Virus record (IMG/VR): IMGVR_UViG_3300029448_000020
Coordinates: 6,265-63,875 of that record
Length of the DNA stretch: 57,611 nucleotides
Origin: a virus
Strand: one strand, 5' to 3'
Shown: in pieces, positions 23,174 to 34,205 of the stretch
How the letters are laid out: each line of letters begins with the position of its first letter
Position numbering within the stretch: position 1 is the first letter of the stretch
Notes under the pieces: model-generated
Told to the model about the DNA's origin: nothing
What the model saw: only the letters and a program-made list of their open reading frames with translations
Databases searched by the model: none
Program-made: the position numbers and the translations under genes

Positions 23174-25027
23174 TTAACCCACATCTACACCTCCAATTAA
23201 ATCTACGCTAAAAGGTAAGCATTGTTGTCCGTCAAGTGCAGTAGCTTCTCCGTTTATTAGTATTTTTATGTTATCTGGATTTGCCCCTGGAACGTAATTA
23301 TGAAGATTGTTTAAATTGACCAACACCGCATTACCTACCCAATCAGAAGCACAATATGGCTCAGGCATAATACCATTAGGCCCCTCCCCATCCGGAGGCG
23401 TAGTTGTTGCCCACTCGACACCGGTGTCAAAACCAATAAGTTGAGATAAAGCAGAATATTCATTTTCTACTGATGTTATAAATTGCCCTAAAATTGGAAT
23501 ACCTAGAGTGTATTGCTTACTGTCAATTAATGTAACATCTGGATCACCTCCAGGTGGGACAATACTGTTGCTTGTGGTAAAGTAGTCGCTGAGAGGAGTG
23601 TCTAAAAAATACGCAGCAAAATCATCCGAATTATTTATATTGTTAATGCCAATATCATTTAGCCAAGCACGAACGCCATAATACTTTGTAGCACCTCTCC
23701 ATGATGACGTTAAAGCTCCACTTCCTTCACCATAACCACCTACTACTTCATATGGGTGATTTGTTAACTGCTCGTAATTAATTGATTGTTGTATTGAAGA
23801 CGGAAAACTATCCTTCCAGTTTTGTACAAACGATTGAGGCACATTAGGTCCAAAAACATCACCAACAGTGTTTTGATATTGCTTTTGCAATAAAATTTCA
23901 CTATTTGAGTACCACTGACCTCCAACTCCTGTCCCAAGAACGCCTGATATTGGTTCGTAATCGAAATAAGTTTGATCTCCCGCCGCATTTGGTCCTCGAT
24001 TCACACTAAGATTATGTCTAGATAGAACATAACCTTCATTAGGTACTATCCAAAAAAATATTGACTTCAAGCTATTAAAAATTTCAGGTAAAGCAACACT
24101 TCCTTCCCACCAAACATTAGATGGATTAAATGTAATACTAGCTCTATGTGGTTCTTGAGGATTCCAACTGGTTTGATAACCATATCCATCGTAAGTGGCA
24201 CTACTACCGCCAAACATGGAAAATCCAGGTAAATATGGAATTATTGAAAAGTTAGAATTTACTCCTGATAGAGCCTCTAAAGTTAGAGTCCAAGAGTTGT
24301 CTGTTGTTGATGTGGTAACATTTGTGTTTCCACTATTTGAATCTACTGTTATAGGTGTTGCACTACCGCCAACATACAATTTGTACGCAACAAGACCATC
24401 AAGCATATTGTTTGTTGTAAGTTCATTAGATGTTAAAAAAACAGGTGTAGTGTTTGTTAGTATATCGTGCTCTGGATTAATGTAAGCCAAAACTACTACT
24501 TTATTACCAACGGTATCTGGTGTTCCAGCTGAATTTGTTGAAAAGTTAAAATCAAATACTTTTACTTTACTGTAAATTGTCTGACCATTTGGCCATAAAT
24601 TTATGGTTGCCGCAGTTCCATCTGTTAAAGTAGTTGAAGCACCATTAATCCATTCTCTAACTAATACACTTCCTCCAGTGTAACCAGGGTATAAATTATC
24701 TTCATACTCTTCGCTAGTGGGTTCGTATTTACCAGTAGTAATATAAGGATTTACTGTAGTAAGAGATCCACTTGGATATCCACTAAATTCCTCCATGTTT
24801 ATATTTGAGGCCGCTATAGTATATTCAGCACTATTTGTTGGTTCTAATATCATCCTAAGAGGTATAGCACCATTATCAACAACACCATCACCATCACTTT
24901 CTCCTGGTAAGGCTATGTCTTGATTTCCCCACAAGCTAGATTCCGTAATTTGACCATCTGCATTTGGAAATATATCGTTAGATAAATTTATAGGGACATT
25001 ATAAGCTTGTATATTTTGAGTAGGCAT
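23174..25027 (-). CDS. Tail-associated structural protein
   Basis: A 617-residue protein, strand-rich and W/Y/G/N-rich. It starts MPTQNIQAYNVPINLSNDIF. No catalytic motif or repeat is clear. It lies between the largest tail protein and another structural protein with short gaps (18 and 31 bases). Probably part of the tail or a receptor-contacting complex. Confidence 0.6.
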   Translation of the reverse strand: MPTQNIQAYNVPINLSNDIFPNADGQITESSLWGNQDIALPGESDGDGVVDNGAIPLRMILEPTNSAEYTIAASNINMEEFSGYPSGSLTTVNPYITTGKYEPTSEEYEDNLYPGYTGGSVLVREWINGASTTLTDGTAATINLWPNGQTIYSKVKVFDFNFSTNSAGTPDTVGNKVVVLAYINPEHDILTNTTPVFLTSNELTTNNMLDGLVAYKLYVGGSATPITVDSNSGNTNVTTSTTDNSWTLTLEALSGVNSNFSIIPYLPGFSMFGGSSATYDGYGYQTSWNPQEPHRASITFNPSNVWWEGSVALPEIFNSLKSIFFWIVPNEGYVLSRHNLSVNRGPNAAGDQTYFDYEPISGVLGTGVGGQWYSNSEILLQKQYQNTVGDVFGPNVPQSFVQNWKDSFPSSIQQSINYEQLTNHPYEVVGGYGEGSGALTSSWRGATKYYGVRAWLNDIGINNINNSDDFAAYFLDTPLSDYFTTSNSIVPPGGDPDVTLIDSKQYTLGIPILGQFITSVENEYSALSQLIGFDTGVEWATTTPPDGEGPNGIMPEPYCASDWVGNAVLVNLNNLHNYVPGANPDNIKILINGEATALDGQQCLPFSVDLIGGVDVG

Positions 25028-25058
25028 ATTATTTATTTTAATTAATCATTAATTAGCG

Positions 25059-28000
25059 TTATGAAACATATCCTCCGTAACCTTCAATATCAGTTGAACC
25101 ACCCTCTATTTTTAATGTAGCTGCATTTTGAGCACTAACAACATTATTTACAGCAACTGAACTAGTTGTTGTACTTGTTGTTCCACCACAACTATTTGTT
25201 ACGGTTGTTTCTGTTGTTACTGTTGATGTTCCATCTCCATTATCTGTAGTCGTTACTGTTTCTGTAGTGACTATACAATTATCGGTACCACTAAGAACTG
25301 TTGTACTAACAACATTTGTACCTATATTTTCAACGGTTCCCTCTAAGTAACCTAAACCTTGAACGCTAAATTCATTTAAGTCTTTGTCTGTTATCTTTCC
25401 ACGCTCATCTCCATCTATTTTATTATACCACTTTCCTTCTTTTTCTCTAAACTCGTGAACAGATCCTTTTAGCGACATGTCTGTAGTTATATTGCTAACC
25501 CACCATCCATCTTTAGCACTTAGATTGTAATATTCTTTGTCAGTTAACTCTAATAGATTGTTATTAGAATCTACAACTTGTTCTGTTGTGAATTGTTTTA
25601 CTAAACCTTGTGATCCTTCGTAGTTAACACTTGTAAAAGATTTAACAGCACCTGGCATGTCATTAAATAAAACATCAACTTGTGAATTTTCACAGTACTC
25701 ACTTAACTCTGATAATTGTGGTTCATTTGTTATAAATTCTCTTGGAGCATAAAAAGTATTTCTGTTGGCAACTTTTCCATAACTTAAGCTAGATGGGTTA
25801 TCATTAATTATATCCACATTATGCTCCCAAGCCGTAAAAGATGTTTGATTGGTTGTTACACCATTTGGAATTGTAGGTTTCAATTGTTTGGCAGCTATAT
25901 ATTTTCCACCAACAGTTACTCCGGCTTCTGGTATAAAAGATTTAAAACTAACCCAGCCTTTTGACGCTTCGCTAAAAGATACAGTAGTGTCTTTTTGTTG
26001 CGATATTCCAAGATTTGATTTGTAATCAAGTGTTAAATTGTATTCACCGTTTACTCCATCAAAAGTTCCTAATAGTATTTTTGCTTTTTTCAAATTATTT
26101 CTAAACCAAGTTTTCATACCAACACTTGATATTGGCGTTAATCCGTTTCCAGATAATCTTAAAACAGCACCTCTCTGCATGTCTGTAAAGTATAGTCTAA
26201 ATTGATCCCAAGCTAATGACTCTGGATTATTAGATATTCCATAGTCACCTGAAAATGGTATTGCTGTACCAAGAACTCTATTTGTTGCTGTTAATTGAGC
26301 ATTACCATCAGCATTAAATAAAGCATCCTTATTGGTTATAACTTTTAGTATTTTATCTTCAGTAAATGTTACTATATCATTGTCACGTGTTTTTAATGCT
26401 TGAATAGATCCATAAGAAGGATTTATGTCTTTTGTTATTTTTTCTGCTTGATTAAACTCATTTAAATTATTAACACCTGATGTAGAGTTAAATATACCAG
26501 AATATATTAATGATGATTTTTTATGCTCTTCACCAAACTCTAAAAATGTAGTAGAAACACTAACACCATTATCTATTTGAGGAGCATTAAAGTCATCACG
26601 TATTCTATCAGATTCAACACCATTACCAAAAGACCAACAATTGTGCCAAGATAACGTTATTGGTTGTTTCCAAACCTTAGGATCAACTTTAAAAAACCCG
26701 GTCCAAGCATTAGTTCCGTCGTTACTAGTGGTTTTTCTAAATCTAACTTCAGCTCTACTATCTAGAAAAGTAAAATCGTTACCACTAATAGTAACTTCAC
26801 CATCTCCATCAAAATACATGTCTTCTGGATAACACCAATTAAAACTAGTTGTATCAAATTGTAAGTCATTTCCATCCTTGTCTATTGGATAAACTTTTGG
26901 AGCAAATGGTATTTTAGCTATAGTTTGCATTCCGTCTGAGTGTTCAAAAGCAAAATACCTATATGGACTAGAACCAGTTGGTACTATTCCATTGTCGCTA
27001 CTTATTTCAATATCAAGTCCACTTTCTTGGTCAGTAAATGTTCTAGCGTACATTCTATATGTTGGATTTTCTAAATCTGTTTGAAATTGTATTCCGACTA
27101 TAACATCCGCCTCGTGATATCCAACATAAAACACTTTGTGATTAATACCATAAGTAAAATCAACACTTGTTTCTGCATTTTCACCACTTTTTAAAGTTAC
27201 CTTACAATCTAATGGAATGAAATCCGTTGCGTTTTCACTAGTTAAATTCATTGGTATTGCATCAGACGCTTCATAATATAAGTCTAATCCAATATCTTCT
27301 TTTGGTTCTGTTTCAAAAACAGCAGCATCAGCACTTGGTATAACAGCTTGTGGATCATCCATGTTAGTCATAACAGCACTTATAGGCATAGACTCTCTAA
27401 AATCATGACATAGTTCTCCTCTAGGATCCCAATCAGTTAAGTCAACACCTCTAGTTCCACCATCACGTAACAATCCAACTGTTGTGTCAAATTCTCTAAA
27501 TTCAATTCTAAACCCTTGTCTATAGCATTGATCCTCACCAACATTACACTCATTACAAGTATTAGTAAAATCCAAAGGGCCGCCAATCAATATATTTGCT
27601 AATGTTGGACCAGAGTTGTTTTGAGCCACCTGAAGCGCTGTGTAAGTAGATGTTCCGTTGTTATTTTCGTTCCAATCACTATCAAGTGAACTGTAGTTCT
27701 TAGCATCATTCCATTCATCAAAACCATCTCCAACTATTTGATATACTCTATCGTTTGGATCTCCAGCAAATCTAAATTTATTACCAGGTTGCGTCATATA
27801 GTTTTTAAACGCGAGCTCATCACCTGTCCAACCCCAGTTATTTAATATAGAGAAACAAATTCTACCAGCTTCAGCATTTATAGTATTATCAAACCCAAGA
27901 CCAGATTTATAACCTTGATCTAATCCAGTTGGTTTATAATAATATTGTGAATTTGTAGTTCCAGCGTCATCATCTACATTGTTATTTGCAACATCCTGTT

Positions 28001-31000
28001 CTACTCCATCACTACCTCCCTCTAATTCCATGAATTTTGCTCTAGCGGAATCAATAAATATTTTCGTGTTATTATTATTGTTTACTTGATTAATAGTCCA
28101 ACCCCAAAATCGCTTAGTCATTCTAGCCCAATTAACTAAACTATCTGTATCATTAAACGCATTTTCTTGATATTGACTATTACCACTTAAAGCACAACCT
28201 AGCCCTAAAAATCCTCCAGCATTTTGAGGAGTGAGATCACCACTGAATGGTCCATTTCCGTTGTTCCAATCTGAATTTATTTGCGTAAGACCAGCTACAT
28301 TATTAGAAGAACTATTATCAGAATCAAATCCAGCATCTCCACTTTCAATAGCCGCAGCACCAGTATTACCACTATCAGATTCTTTAAACCAAGTATAATT
28401 ACATCTAGGACCTGGTGATGTTGCTGTTGCACTAGCTGGATTAACATCTTGACTATCTACATAACCAACTAACCATGTAGTAGAATTATAGAATTGTATA
28501 GAGTCTGACACAAAGTTCATTACTCTATCTTCTAATGCAACATCTTTTTCTAATTTAACAAAAAACTTACCATCAAATTGAGCTTGAGTTGTATTAACTA
28601 CATCTTCTTTAAACTCAACAAAATACTTTAAGCCAGCTGTGTCAAGACTACTAGATTCAAAAAAAGATAACATATTAGCTGAAGTATTAAATGCTTTTCT
28701 CCATCTAATTATACCTTCGGTATTATTATTTGTAGTTCCATAGTAAGTTATAGTACGCCACTGAGTACCTTTTCTTTCGTTATCACCAGCCACACCAACT
28801 ATTCTAATCTTTAAATCTCCTTTTGGCTGATAGTTCATTAAAAAATCATTCCAACCAGACAATCTTAAACTAGTTTTTTGCATTAATAAATCTGGTGCCA
28901 CTGATGATGTATCAGGGTTAGCTGTTGAAAATACACCAAAGTCACCACTATTTGCATCTTCAGCGTAGTCATCTTCAAGTATTTCAACTCTACCCATTAT
29001 TCTAGGTTCAACTCTTATAAAATCTGGTGGTTCGTTTGCTATTGATATAACCTTATATCTTGCTCTTTCTGTAACCGGTGTTGGTTGACCGTGAGTTGAT
29101 TTTAAATTCAAGTAAGTTGATTCATCGACTTTATTTCTATCAGCAGAAGCAAAAGCTATCCATAAATTACCATCTTCAGCCTCATACCACCTATCCATTA
29201 TAAGATTGTAATATTCGTTCGATGTTTCTTTTACGTAATATTTTACGTATTCTATCCAGTTTTCTGGAGATGATGATATTACTCCATAATCCCATATTTG
29301 CTTTAATTGAAATCTATTTCTCATAGACGAAAAAGCTTTCTCAACACTAACATCACCAGACTGCATGTCCTGACCATCTGTAGTGCCTAGTCCTTCTAGA
29401 TAACCACCTGTTATAACTGGAGTTTCTCTACCGTACTTATCTCCAAATACCATACCCCACTTATAATTTCTAATAGATTTGACTGATTTTTTCGGCGCTG
29501 TTTGACTTGGAGAATCATCACTAATTAAGTTTTGCTCTAATCCTATTGCGCTATCTATATTATATCCTTGAACATAATTACCAAAAACTATTCTATTAGC
29601 TGCTATTTCTTGAGCTAAAGCTCTTCTTGGCACATTATCCCAAGCTCTAAGTAGTTGATTTTTTTCAACAACCCTATGTATCATTTCTGATGTTATAGTT
29701 AATTGACCAAAAGCGTTATTACTATTATCTTCATTTAAAGTGAACTCGTCCCACTCTGGATCTCTTCCTCTTCTAATAGTTTTAACTACATAACAATTTG
29801 GTGATTCAGTAGTTTTCCACAATATATCAACCTCAGAAACATCAAGAGGTCTTGTTCTTTGATATGGAATAAAATCTTTTACTACTAAACTTCTAACAGT
29901 GTTTACCATTCCTAAATTGTAACCTTTTTTATGATTAAAATCATATTTACCAGGTAAAAATGCTAACTCAGACCAAGGGCCAAAACTAGAGTATTCTCCG
30001 TCATCATACTTGTACCGACAAGCAAATCTACCCATTTTTAATTCAAATAAAGGATTTCTTTCTACTAAAGTAACCGTCCAAACACCTGAGTTATTAACAA
30101 AAGAATTAGCTGGAATATAATTTGTACTAACTGACGTTATTGTTACAGTTAAAGATTGAATTCCATCATATGTATTTATCGTACCCCTTATTACTGCTCT
30201 ATTTTCAACGTCTGTTATTTCTTCAGTAAATGTTAATATATCATTAAACGTCCAGTTTAAATCAGCTAATAATGTGTCATTAATGGTTACTATATCGCCT
30301 ACACTAAAATTGCCATCATTTCCTAAGAAATCATTAACTAAACCAGTTACGGAACCTGAACCTTCTCTTGTTGAAGCACTCATTTCTATTGATGGTGCTT
30401 TTGTTGGAGCTTTTCTAATAACAGTGATGTGTTCTTTTTTAATATCACCTCCAACGCTTGGAGATAATATACCACTTTCAGCGTCTGATAAAGATATAAT
30501 ATCACTTGATGATATTGGATCATTGATCATTAGTTGAGTATGATCTTTCCAAAAGTCGCTAGTAGATTTTGTACCTGCTATACATTTTTTAATATTAATT
30601 TTTTTTGGTTCATCGTTATTGTCTGTCCAAAATAAAAAATCATCAATTAAACTTATTGCAGATATTTTTCTATCTTGATCAAAGTTTAATACACGATCAG
30701 GATATTCAAATATTATATTACCAATTGCGCCCCAATTATTTCCACCACTTATACTTCTTTCTTGCACTAAGTTTATTTGATAACCATCATTAGTAGCCGT
30801 ATTATCTATAATATCTTGTATTTCAAAAGTTAATAATGGAGCATACGAAACTCCACCCGAACCAAAGCATTTAGCTTTCATTCCAACCCTCAGATCACTG
30901 GCGTTATCCATTCTTAATTGCTGAATATTTTCAGGTAAACCTGGATCTTGAGCTCCAAAAAACCCAGCTAAACCTTTAGCTTGACCTATTACAGCGTACT

Positions 31001-31427
31001 TATCTACAAAAACAGGTCTTATTTTTATTTTTTCAGTTCCACTTCCCGTGTCAACCTCAATAATAGTATCTACAAATGTTTTTATTGTTGTAAATCCACC
31101 TTCTGTATTATTTTTAACTTTCTGTAAATCTAAACCAGCTATAAAGAAATAAGCTTTATTAGTTTTTTCATCTGCAATACTACCAACAACTGTTGGTTTA
31201 TTTGTATCATCTGTTTTGTATGGTTCTTCATGATAAACTTTTGAAAATATTTCTTGCGTTCCTTGAACGTTTTGAACAGTACCAGCATTACCAACACCGT
31301 CAGCATCACCATCAGTTGTTCTAACCTGAACATTCATCGCATGTCTATATTCGCCATTAGCAACAAGTCTCTCATCGAGATCTTTATTCATCTTTGCTCC
31401 AGCAAAATTATTTTTAATTTCCGGCAT
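25059..31427 (-). CDS. Large tail 'stabilization'-type protein
   Basis: A 2,122-residue protein. The start, FAGAKMNKDLDERLVANGEY and then RHAMNVQVRTTDGDADGVGNAGTVQNVQG, is the hallmark of tail stabilization proteins in marine and crAss-like podoviruses. The body is built of strand-rich domains, with a Cys-rich stretch near 1290 (NTCNECNVGEDQC). Before the end lies a low-complexity T/V/S segment (VTTETVTTTDNGDGTSTVTT). It is directly downstream of the two ring-type proteins in transcription order, consistent with a portal-vertex and tail assembly. Confidence 0.75.
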   Translation of the reverse strand: MPEIKNNFAGAKMNKDLDERLVANGEYRHAMNVQVRTTDGDADGVGNAGTVQNVQGTQEIFSKVYHEEPYKTDDTNKPTVVGSIADEKTNKAYFFIAGLDLQKVKNNTEGGFTTIKTFVDTIIEVDTGSGTEKIKIRPVFVDKYAVIGQAKGLAGFFGAQDPGLPENIQQLRMDNASDLRVGMKAKCFGSGGVSYAPLLTFEIQDIIDNTATNDGYQINLVQERSISGGNNWGAIGNIIFEYPDRVLNFDQDRKISAISLIDDFLFWTDNNDEPKKINIKKCIAGTKSTSDFWKDHTQLMINDPISSSDIISLSDAESGILSPSVGGDIKKEHITVIRKAPTKAPSIEMSASTREGSGSVTGLVNDFLGNDGNFSVGDIVTINDTLLADLNWTFNDILTFTEEITDVENRAVIRGTINTYDGIQSLTVTITSVSTNYIPANSFVNNSGVWTVTLVERNPLFELKMGRFACRYKYDDGEYSSFGPWSELAFLPGKYDFNHKKGYNLGMVNTVRSLVVKDFIPYQRTRPLDVSEVDILWKTTESPNCYVVKTIRRGRDPEWDEFTLNEDNSNNAFGQLTITSEMIHRVVEKNQLLRAWDNVPRRALAQEIAANRIVFGNYVQGYNIDSAIGLEQNLISDDSPSQTAPKKSVKSIRNYKWGMVFGDKYGRETPVITGGYLEGLGTTDGQDMQSGDVSVEKAFSSMRNRFQLKQIWDYGVISSSPENWIEYVKYYVKETSNEYYNLIMDRWYEAEDGNLWIAFASADRNKVDESTYLNLKSTHGQPTPVTERARYKVISIANEPPDFIRVEPRIMGRVEILEDDYAEDANSGDFGVFSTANPDTSSVAPDLLMQKTSLRLSGWNDFLMNYQPKGDLKIRIVGVAGDNERKGTQWRTITYYGTTNNNTEGIIRWRKAFNTSANMLSFFESSSLDTAGLKYFVEFKEDVVNTTQAQFDGKFFVKLEKDVALEDRVMNFVSDSIQFYNSTTWLVGYVDSQDVNPASATATSPGPRCNYTWFKESDSGNTGAAAIESGDAGFDSDNSSSNNVAGLTQINSDWNNGNGPFSGDLTPQNAGGFLGLGCALSGNSQYQENAFNDTDSLVNWARMTKRFWGWTINQVNNNNNTKIFIDSARAKFMELEGGSDGVEQDVANNNVDDDAGTTNSQYYYKPTGLDQGYKSGLGFDNTINAEAGRICFSILNNWGWTGDELAFKNYMTQPGNKFRFAGDPNDRVYQIVGDGFDEWNDAKNYSSLDSDWNENNNGTSTYTALQVAQNNSGPTLANILIGGPLDFTNTCNECNVGEDQCYRQGFRIEFREFDTTVGLLRDGGTRGVDLTDWDPRGELCHDFRESMPISAVMTNMDDPQAVIPSADAAVFETEPKEDIGLDLYYEASDAIPMNLTSENATDFIPLDCKVTLKSGENAETSVDFTYGINHKVFYVGYHEADVIVGIQFQTDLENPTYRMYARTFTDQESGLDIEISSDNGIVPTGSSPYRYFAFEHSDGMQTIAKIPFAPKVYPIDKDGNDLQFDTTSFNWCYPEDMYFDGDGEVTISGNDFTFLDSRAEVRFRKTTSNDGTNAWTGFFKVDPKVWKQPITLSWHNCWSFGNGVESDRIRDDFNAPQIDNGVSVSTTFLEFGEEHKKSSLIYSGIFNSTSGVNNLNEFNQAEKITKDINPSYGSIQALKTRDNDIVTFTEDKILKVITNKDALFNADGNAQLTATNRVLGTAIPFSGDYGISNNPESLAWDQFRLYFTDMQRGAVLRLSGNGLTPISSVGMKTWFRNNLKKAKILLGTFDGVNGEYNLTLDYKSNLGISQQKDTTVSFSEASKGWVSFKSFIPEAGVTVGGKYIAAKQLKPTIPNGVTTNQTSFTAWEHNVDIINDNPSSLSYGKVANRNTFYAPREFITNEPQLSELSEYCENSQVDVLFNDMPGAVKSFTSVNYEGSQGLVKQFTTEQVVDSNNNLLELTDKEYYNLSAKDGWWVSNITTDMSLKGSVHEFREKEGKWYNKIDGDERGKITDKDLNEFSVQGLGYLEGTVENIGTNVVSTTVLSGTDNCIVTTETVTTTDNGDGTSTVTTETTVTNSCGGTTSTTTSSVAVNNVVSAQNAATLKIEGGSTDIEGYGGYVS

Positions 31428-31431
31428 AATA

Positions 31432-32331
31432 TTATTTTATTTGTTTACCCATACCTTTAATGACCTGAGTAAATTCTTCTATCTTAATATTAGATAATCT
31501 AATTTTTGCTTTTCTAGTTTCAGCAAACTTTTCTCTTTTAAATCTTTGTATAATCATCTCTGGAATACCTGTTCTAACTGAAAGTAAACCATAAGCTATA
31601 GATTTGTAAACAGCTTCTTCAGCAAACTTATGTACAAGCATTTCTTCATCTGTACCTAAACCATCACTTACGTATTTTAATATAATCGTTTTACCTGATA
31701 GATTAGAACTAAAGTGTATAAAGTTTTTTAAAGGATCAATATAAAAACTACCATGCTCATGAGCGTGTTGCGGATCTAATCCATATCGTCTACCTCTATA
31801 ATCTAATTCCATGTCTGTTGCGTCAGTTGCATTTGTAGCTTGTGTACTACCAACTTGAGCCTCGTAATTCTGCCAAGTATTACTTTCATTAGTTTGCTCA
31901 ATTAAACTATCTAATGCTCCATCGTTATCAACATCACTATATTGATAAACACCATCTGTATCTTGAGTTATTGAAAATGGGTTTGATGTTTTACCTGTTG
32001 GATATAGATTTTTTTCAATACCATCAGAACCAACTGTTGTTAATTTAACATAATTAACATAATCCTGTGGCAGTATCATTTTTAAACTTCCTGGAAGTTC
32101 TATCTCTTGAGACTTAATAGATCTTAAAACATCATAAGAAAGTTCTTGTATAGCTCTCATGGCATGAAACTGAACATCAGTCCTATTAACTTTTGATATT
32201 ATTTTACTTTCTCCAACATAAGAAAACATAAATGCACTTATTATATTGTCTAGTGTGGTAAACTGGTAATTACCATATAAGCCAGGGGTTGTGTAATATG
32301 TGTTTTGGTTTTGATTATCTAATAGTCCCAT
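31432..32331 (-). CDS. Head-tail connector (ring or adaptor) protein
   Basis: A 299-residue protein starting MGLLDNQNQNTYYTTPGLYG. The pattern DVQFHAMRAIQELSYDVLRS, EIELPGSLKMILPQDYVNYVK and a later AEEAVYKSIAYGLLSVRTGIPE is seen in marine and crAss-like phage ring proteins that sit between portal and tail. It lies between another connector and the stabilization protein, with gaps of 2 and 4 bases. Family call by eye. Confidence 0.7.
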   Translation of the reverse strand: MGLLDNQNQNTYYTTPGLYGNYQFTTLDNIISAFMFSYVGESKIISKVNRTDVQFHAMRAIQELSYDVLRSIKSQEIELPGSLKMILPQDYVNYVKLTTVGSDGIEKNLYPTGKTSNPFSITQDTDGVYQYSDVDNDGALDSLIEQTNESNTWQNYEAQVGSTQATNATDATDMELDYRGRRYGLDPQHAHEHGSFYIDPLKNFIHFSSNLSGKTIILKYVSDGLGTDEEMLVHKFAEEAVYKSIAYGLLSVRTGIPEMIIQRFKREKFAETRKAKIRLSNIKIEEFTQVIKGMGKQIK

Positions 32332-32333
32332 AA

Positions 32334-33059
32334 TTAATCATTTTGATCTTGTTTAGTATTAGCTTTTTCCGCCATAGCAACCTCAACAATTCCAGGTTTT
32401 TGTATTATGACTCCAGCTAATTGTAATATTCTAGTTACTAAAGCTTCTTCTTCTGATGGATGTAAAGAAAAATGTTGACTTGCGGAAGACGAGCCATTAT
32501 ATAAAGCTCTTCCTTTAACAACAACATATCCCCAATTAGGAGTTGAAGGTTTTTTCCAGTAATCTATTCTGTAATACACGTTAGTACCTGTTGAAGGCAC
32601 TGGAAATATAGAGATGGTATTGCTAGTTACAATATATATAGGTCTAGCAAGTGACGGTGCTAACAAAGGATTAGCTATAGCATTTATATATTCTTTTTGA
32701 TTTAATTCAGTAACTTCACGTCCAGTAATAGCATTATTAACATCACTAGTTGAAATTGAATCTATATAATATGAATTACCTGGTATTCCAACCGTTCCAG
32801 TACCACCACCCTCTATTAACACATTGGTTGTTGCTTTAAATGGGTACATTTTTTTATGAAGTAACTCCATTTCATCTCCATGGTTTATATTAGTTTTAGG
32901 TTTTTGATAAGCCATTTTTAAATCATAAAAATATGTATCAAATATTTCCATTTGAGCTTTATCTGCCATAAGGTTGAATTCTTGAGGTGTTATATAACCT
33001 CTTTGCTCTTTATTAGCTAAAGCTAAAACCTTTTGATATACTGTATCTATATTTACCAT
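32334..33059 (-). CDS. Head-tail connector (ring or adaptor) protein
   Basis: A 241-residue protein. Its start, MVNIDTVYQKVLALANKEQR and then GYITPQEFNLMADKAQMEIFD, is familiar from ring-type connector proteins of podoviruses with the same gene order. A strand region with YRIDYWKKPSTPNWGY follows, and the C-terminus has HPSEEEALVTRILQLAGVI. Together with 31432-32331 it probably forms the ring between portal and tail. Confidence 0.7.
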   Translation of the reverse strand: MVNIDTVYQKVLALANKEQRGYITPQEFNLMADKAQMEIFDTYFYDLKMAYQKPKTNINHGDEMELLHKKMYPFKATTNVLIEGGGTGTVGIPGNSYYIDSISTSDVNNAITGREVTELNQKEYINAIANPLLAPSLARPIYIVTSNTISIFPVPSTGTNVYYRIDYWKKPSTPNWGYVVVKGRALYNGSSSASQHFSLHPSEEEALVTRILQLAGVIIQKPGIVEVAMAEKANTKQDQND

Positions 33060-33061
33060 TT

Positions 33062-33235
33062 TTATTTATTTTTATAAGGAAATTGTTTATTTAGAAATTC
33101 TTTCCTTTTTTCACATCCACAATCTTTTATTCCAGCTGCGTCTGTCATTAGTTCCATAAGTGTTTTTAATCCTGTAGCTTTAGTTATTTTTTCTACAGAA
33201 TCTCCTAATCCTTTCGATTCCATAATAATATCCAT
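33062..33235 (-). CDS. 57-residue small protein with a CGC motif
   Basis: Below the length of most gene calls, but it fills the gap before the connector gene exactly, ending 2 bases before that gene's ATG. It reads MDIIMESKGLGDSVEKITKA, then TGLKTLMELMTDAAG, IKDCGCEKRKEFLNK and QFPYK. The layout GLGDxVEKxTKATG...DCGC..R...LN..FPY is common in small marine-phage and Bacteroidota proteins. The start could also be the Met at residue 5. It is the first gene after the terminator at 33288-33312, so it may need its own promoter. Confidence 0.7.
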   Translation of the reverse strand: MDIIMESKGLGDSVEKITKATGLKTLMELMTDAAGIKDCGCEKRKEFLNKQFPYKNK

Positions 33236-33287
33236 TTTACTTTATTATAGTTACATAATAACGAGAAAGGTTAGCATCTAAATAAAA

Positions 33288-33312
33288 ATAGCCACTCCTT
33301 TCGGGTGGCTAT
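33288..33312 (-). terminator. Intrinsic terminator after the head-protein gene 33333-34175
   Basis: ATAGCCAC (33288-33295) pairs with GTGGCTAT (33305-33312). Read on the minus strand the stem is followed by TTTTTATTT. It lies 21 bases beyond the stop of the head gene and would separate head genes from connector and tail genes, allowing graded expression. Confidence 0.8.
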
Positions 33313-33332
33313 CTCTATCAGTTAAAAGATTA

Positions 33333-34175
33333 TTAGTTTAATCTTTTTTCTATATTTGAATATATTTCCATACCTTCGTCGGTTTTAAACCAAGCAGCTA
33401 ACGCTGAATATGGATGCTCATCAAATGGAACTGTCATTATTTTTCTATTAGTAGAACTCCATAAAAAGTATCTTTGATCATTAGATAATTTAATTACTCC
33501 AGCTTCAACAGCTTTTATACCAAAATTTCTAAGTTGAACATTATCGTCTGTAGTTAACTCTATAAATAATCTAGGGTTTGATCTAGCAAATAATAGTAAA
33601 TCTCTTTTAAGTTCTTTAGAACTCATCTTAGATACCTCAGATCCCTTTTCTACTCTCATAATAGCTTCAGCCATATCAATGTCCATATCCTTAGCTATAC
33701 CTAAAGCCGTAACTTCAAACTCTAACCAATCTAATTGATTTTCAGCAATCTTAACTGGATTATGCTCGTAGAACAACTTGCCCATATGTGGGTGGTATAA
33801 TGATAAAAACTTTTGTAGAGTAACTTTTTCTTTAGGAACATATAATGCTCCACTTCTAAAAACAATATGTTCTTGCCTTTGATCCCCTTTCATTTCGTCA
33901 ACAAAAACAGTTCTTTGATTTTGACAGTATTTTATTTCTCTTTCATAACCAGCCTCTTCATCAAACCAAAATAAATTTGCACTTCTGATTGAATATGATA
34001 AAGGTTTTCTCTTACTTTTCAAATAATAAACTCTATCTTTTATTTCCCATTTAGGTTTTAGTTCAGTTTTAACTTCTTTTTTTATCTTAGGAGTTTCAAC
34101 TACCGGCTCTTCCATAACAACCGTTTCTTCAACTACAGGTTCTTCAACCTTAGTTTCTTTATTTTTCTTTGCCAT
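33333..34175 (-). CDS. Head-associated protein of unknown role
   Basis: A 280-residue protein. The N-terminal 40 residues are a V/E/P-rich acidic-basic linker similar to that of the scaffold gene. Then comes KDRVYYLKSKRKPLSYSIRS, and further on IKYCQNQRTVFVDEMKGDQR, IVFRSGALYVPKEKVTLQKF and LYHPHMGKLFYE. This layout is typical of a protein found right after the capsid gene in marine phages. It is flanked by two terminators, so it may form its own expression step. Function not known. Confidence 0.65.
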   Translation of the reverse strand: MAKKNKETKVEEPVVEETVVMEEPVVETPKIKKEVKTELKPKWEIKDRVYYLKSKRKPLSYSIRSANLFWFDEEAGYEREIKYCQNQRTVFVDEMKGDQRQEHIVFRSGALYVPKEKVTLQKFLSLYHPHMGKLFYEHNPVKIAENQLDWLEFEVTALGIAKDMDIDMAEAIMRVEKGSEVSKMSSKELKRDLLLFARSNPRLFIELTTDDNVQLRNFGIKAVEAGVIKLSNDQRYFLWSSTNRKIMTVPFDEHPYSALAAWFKTDEGMEIYSNIEKRLN

Positions 34176-34205
34176 AATATAATATATAATATAATTAATA
34201 AAAAT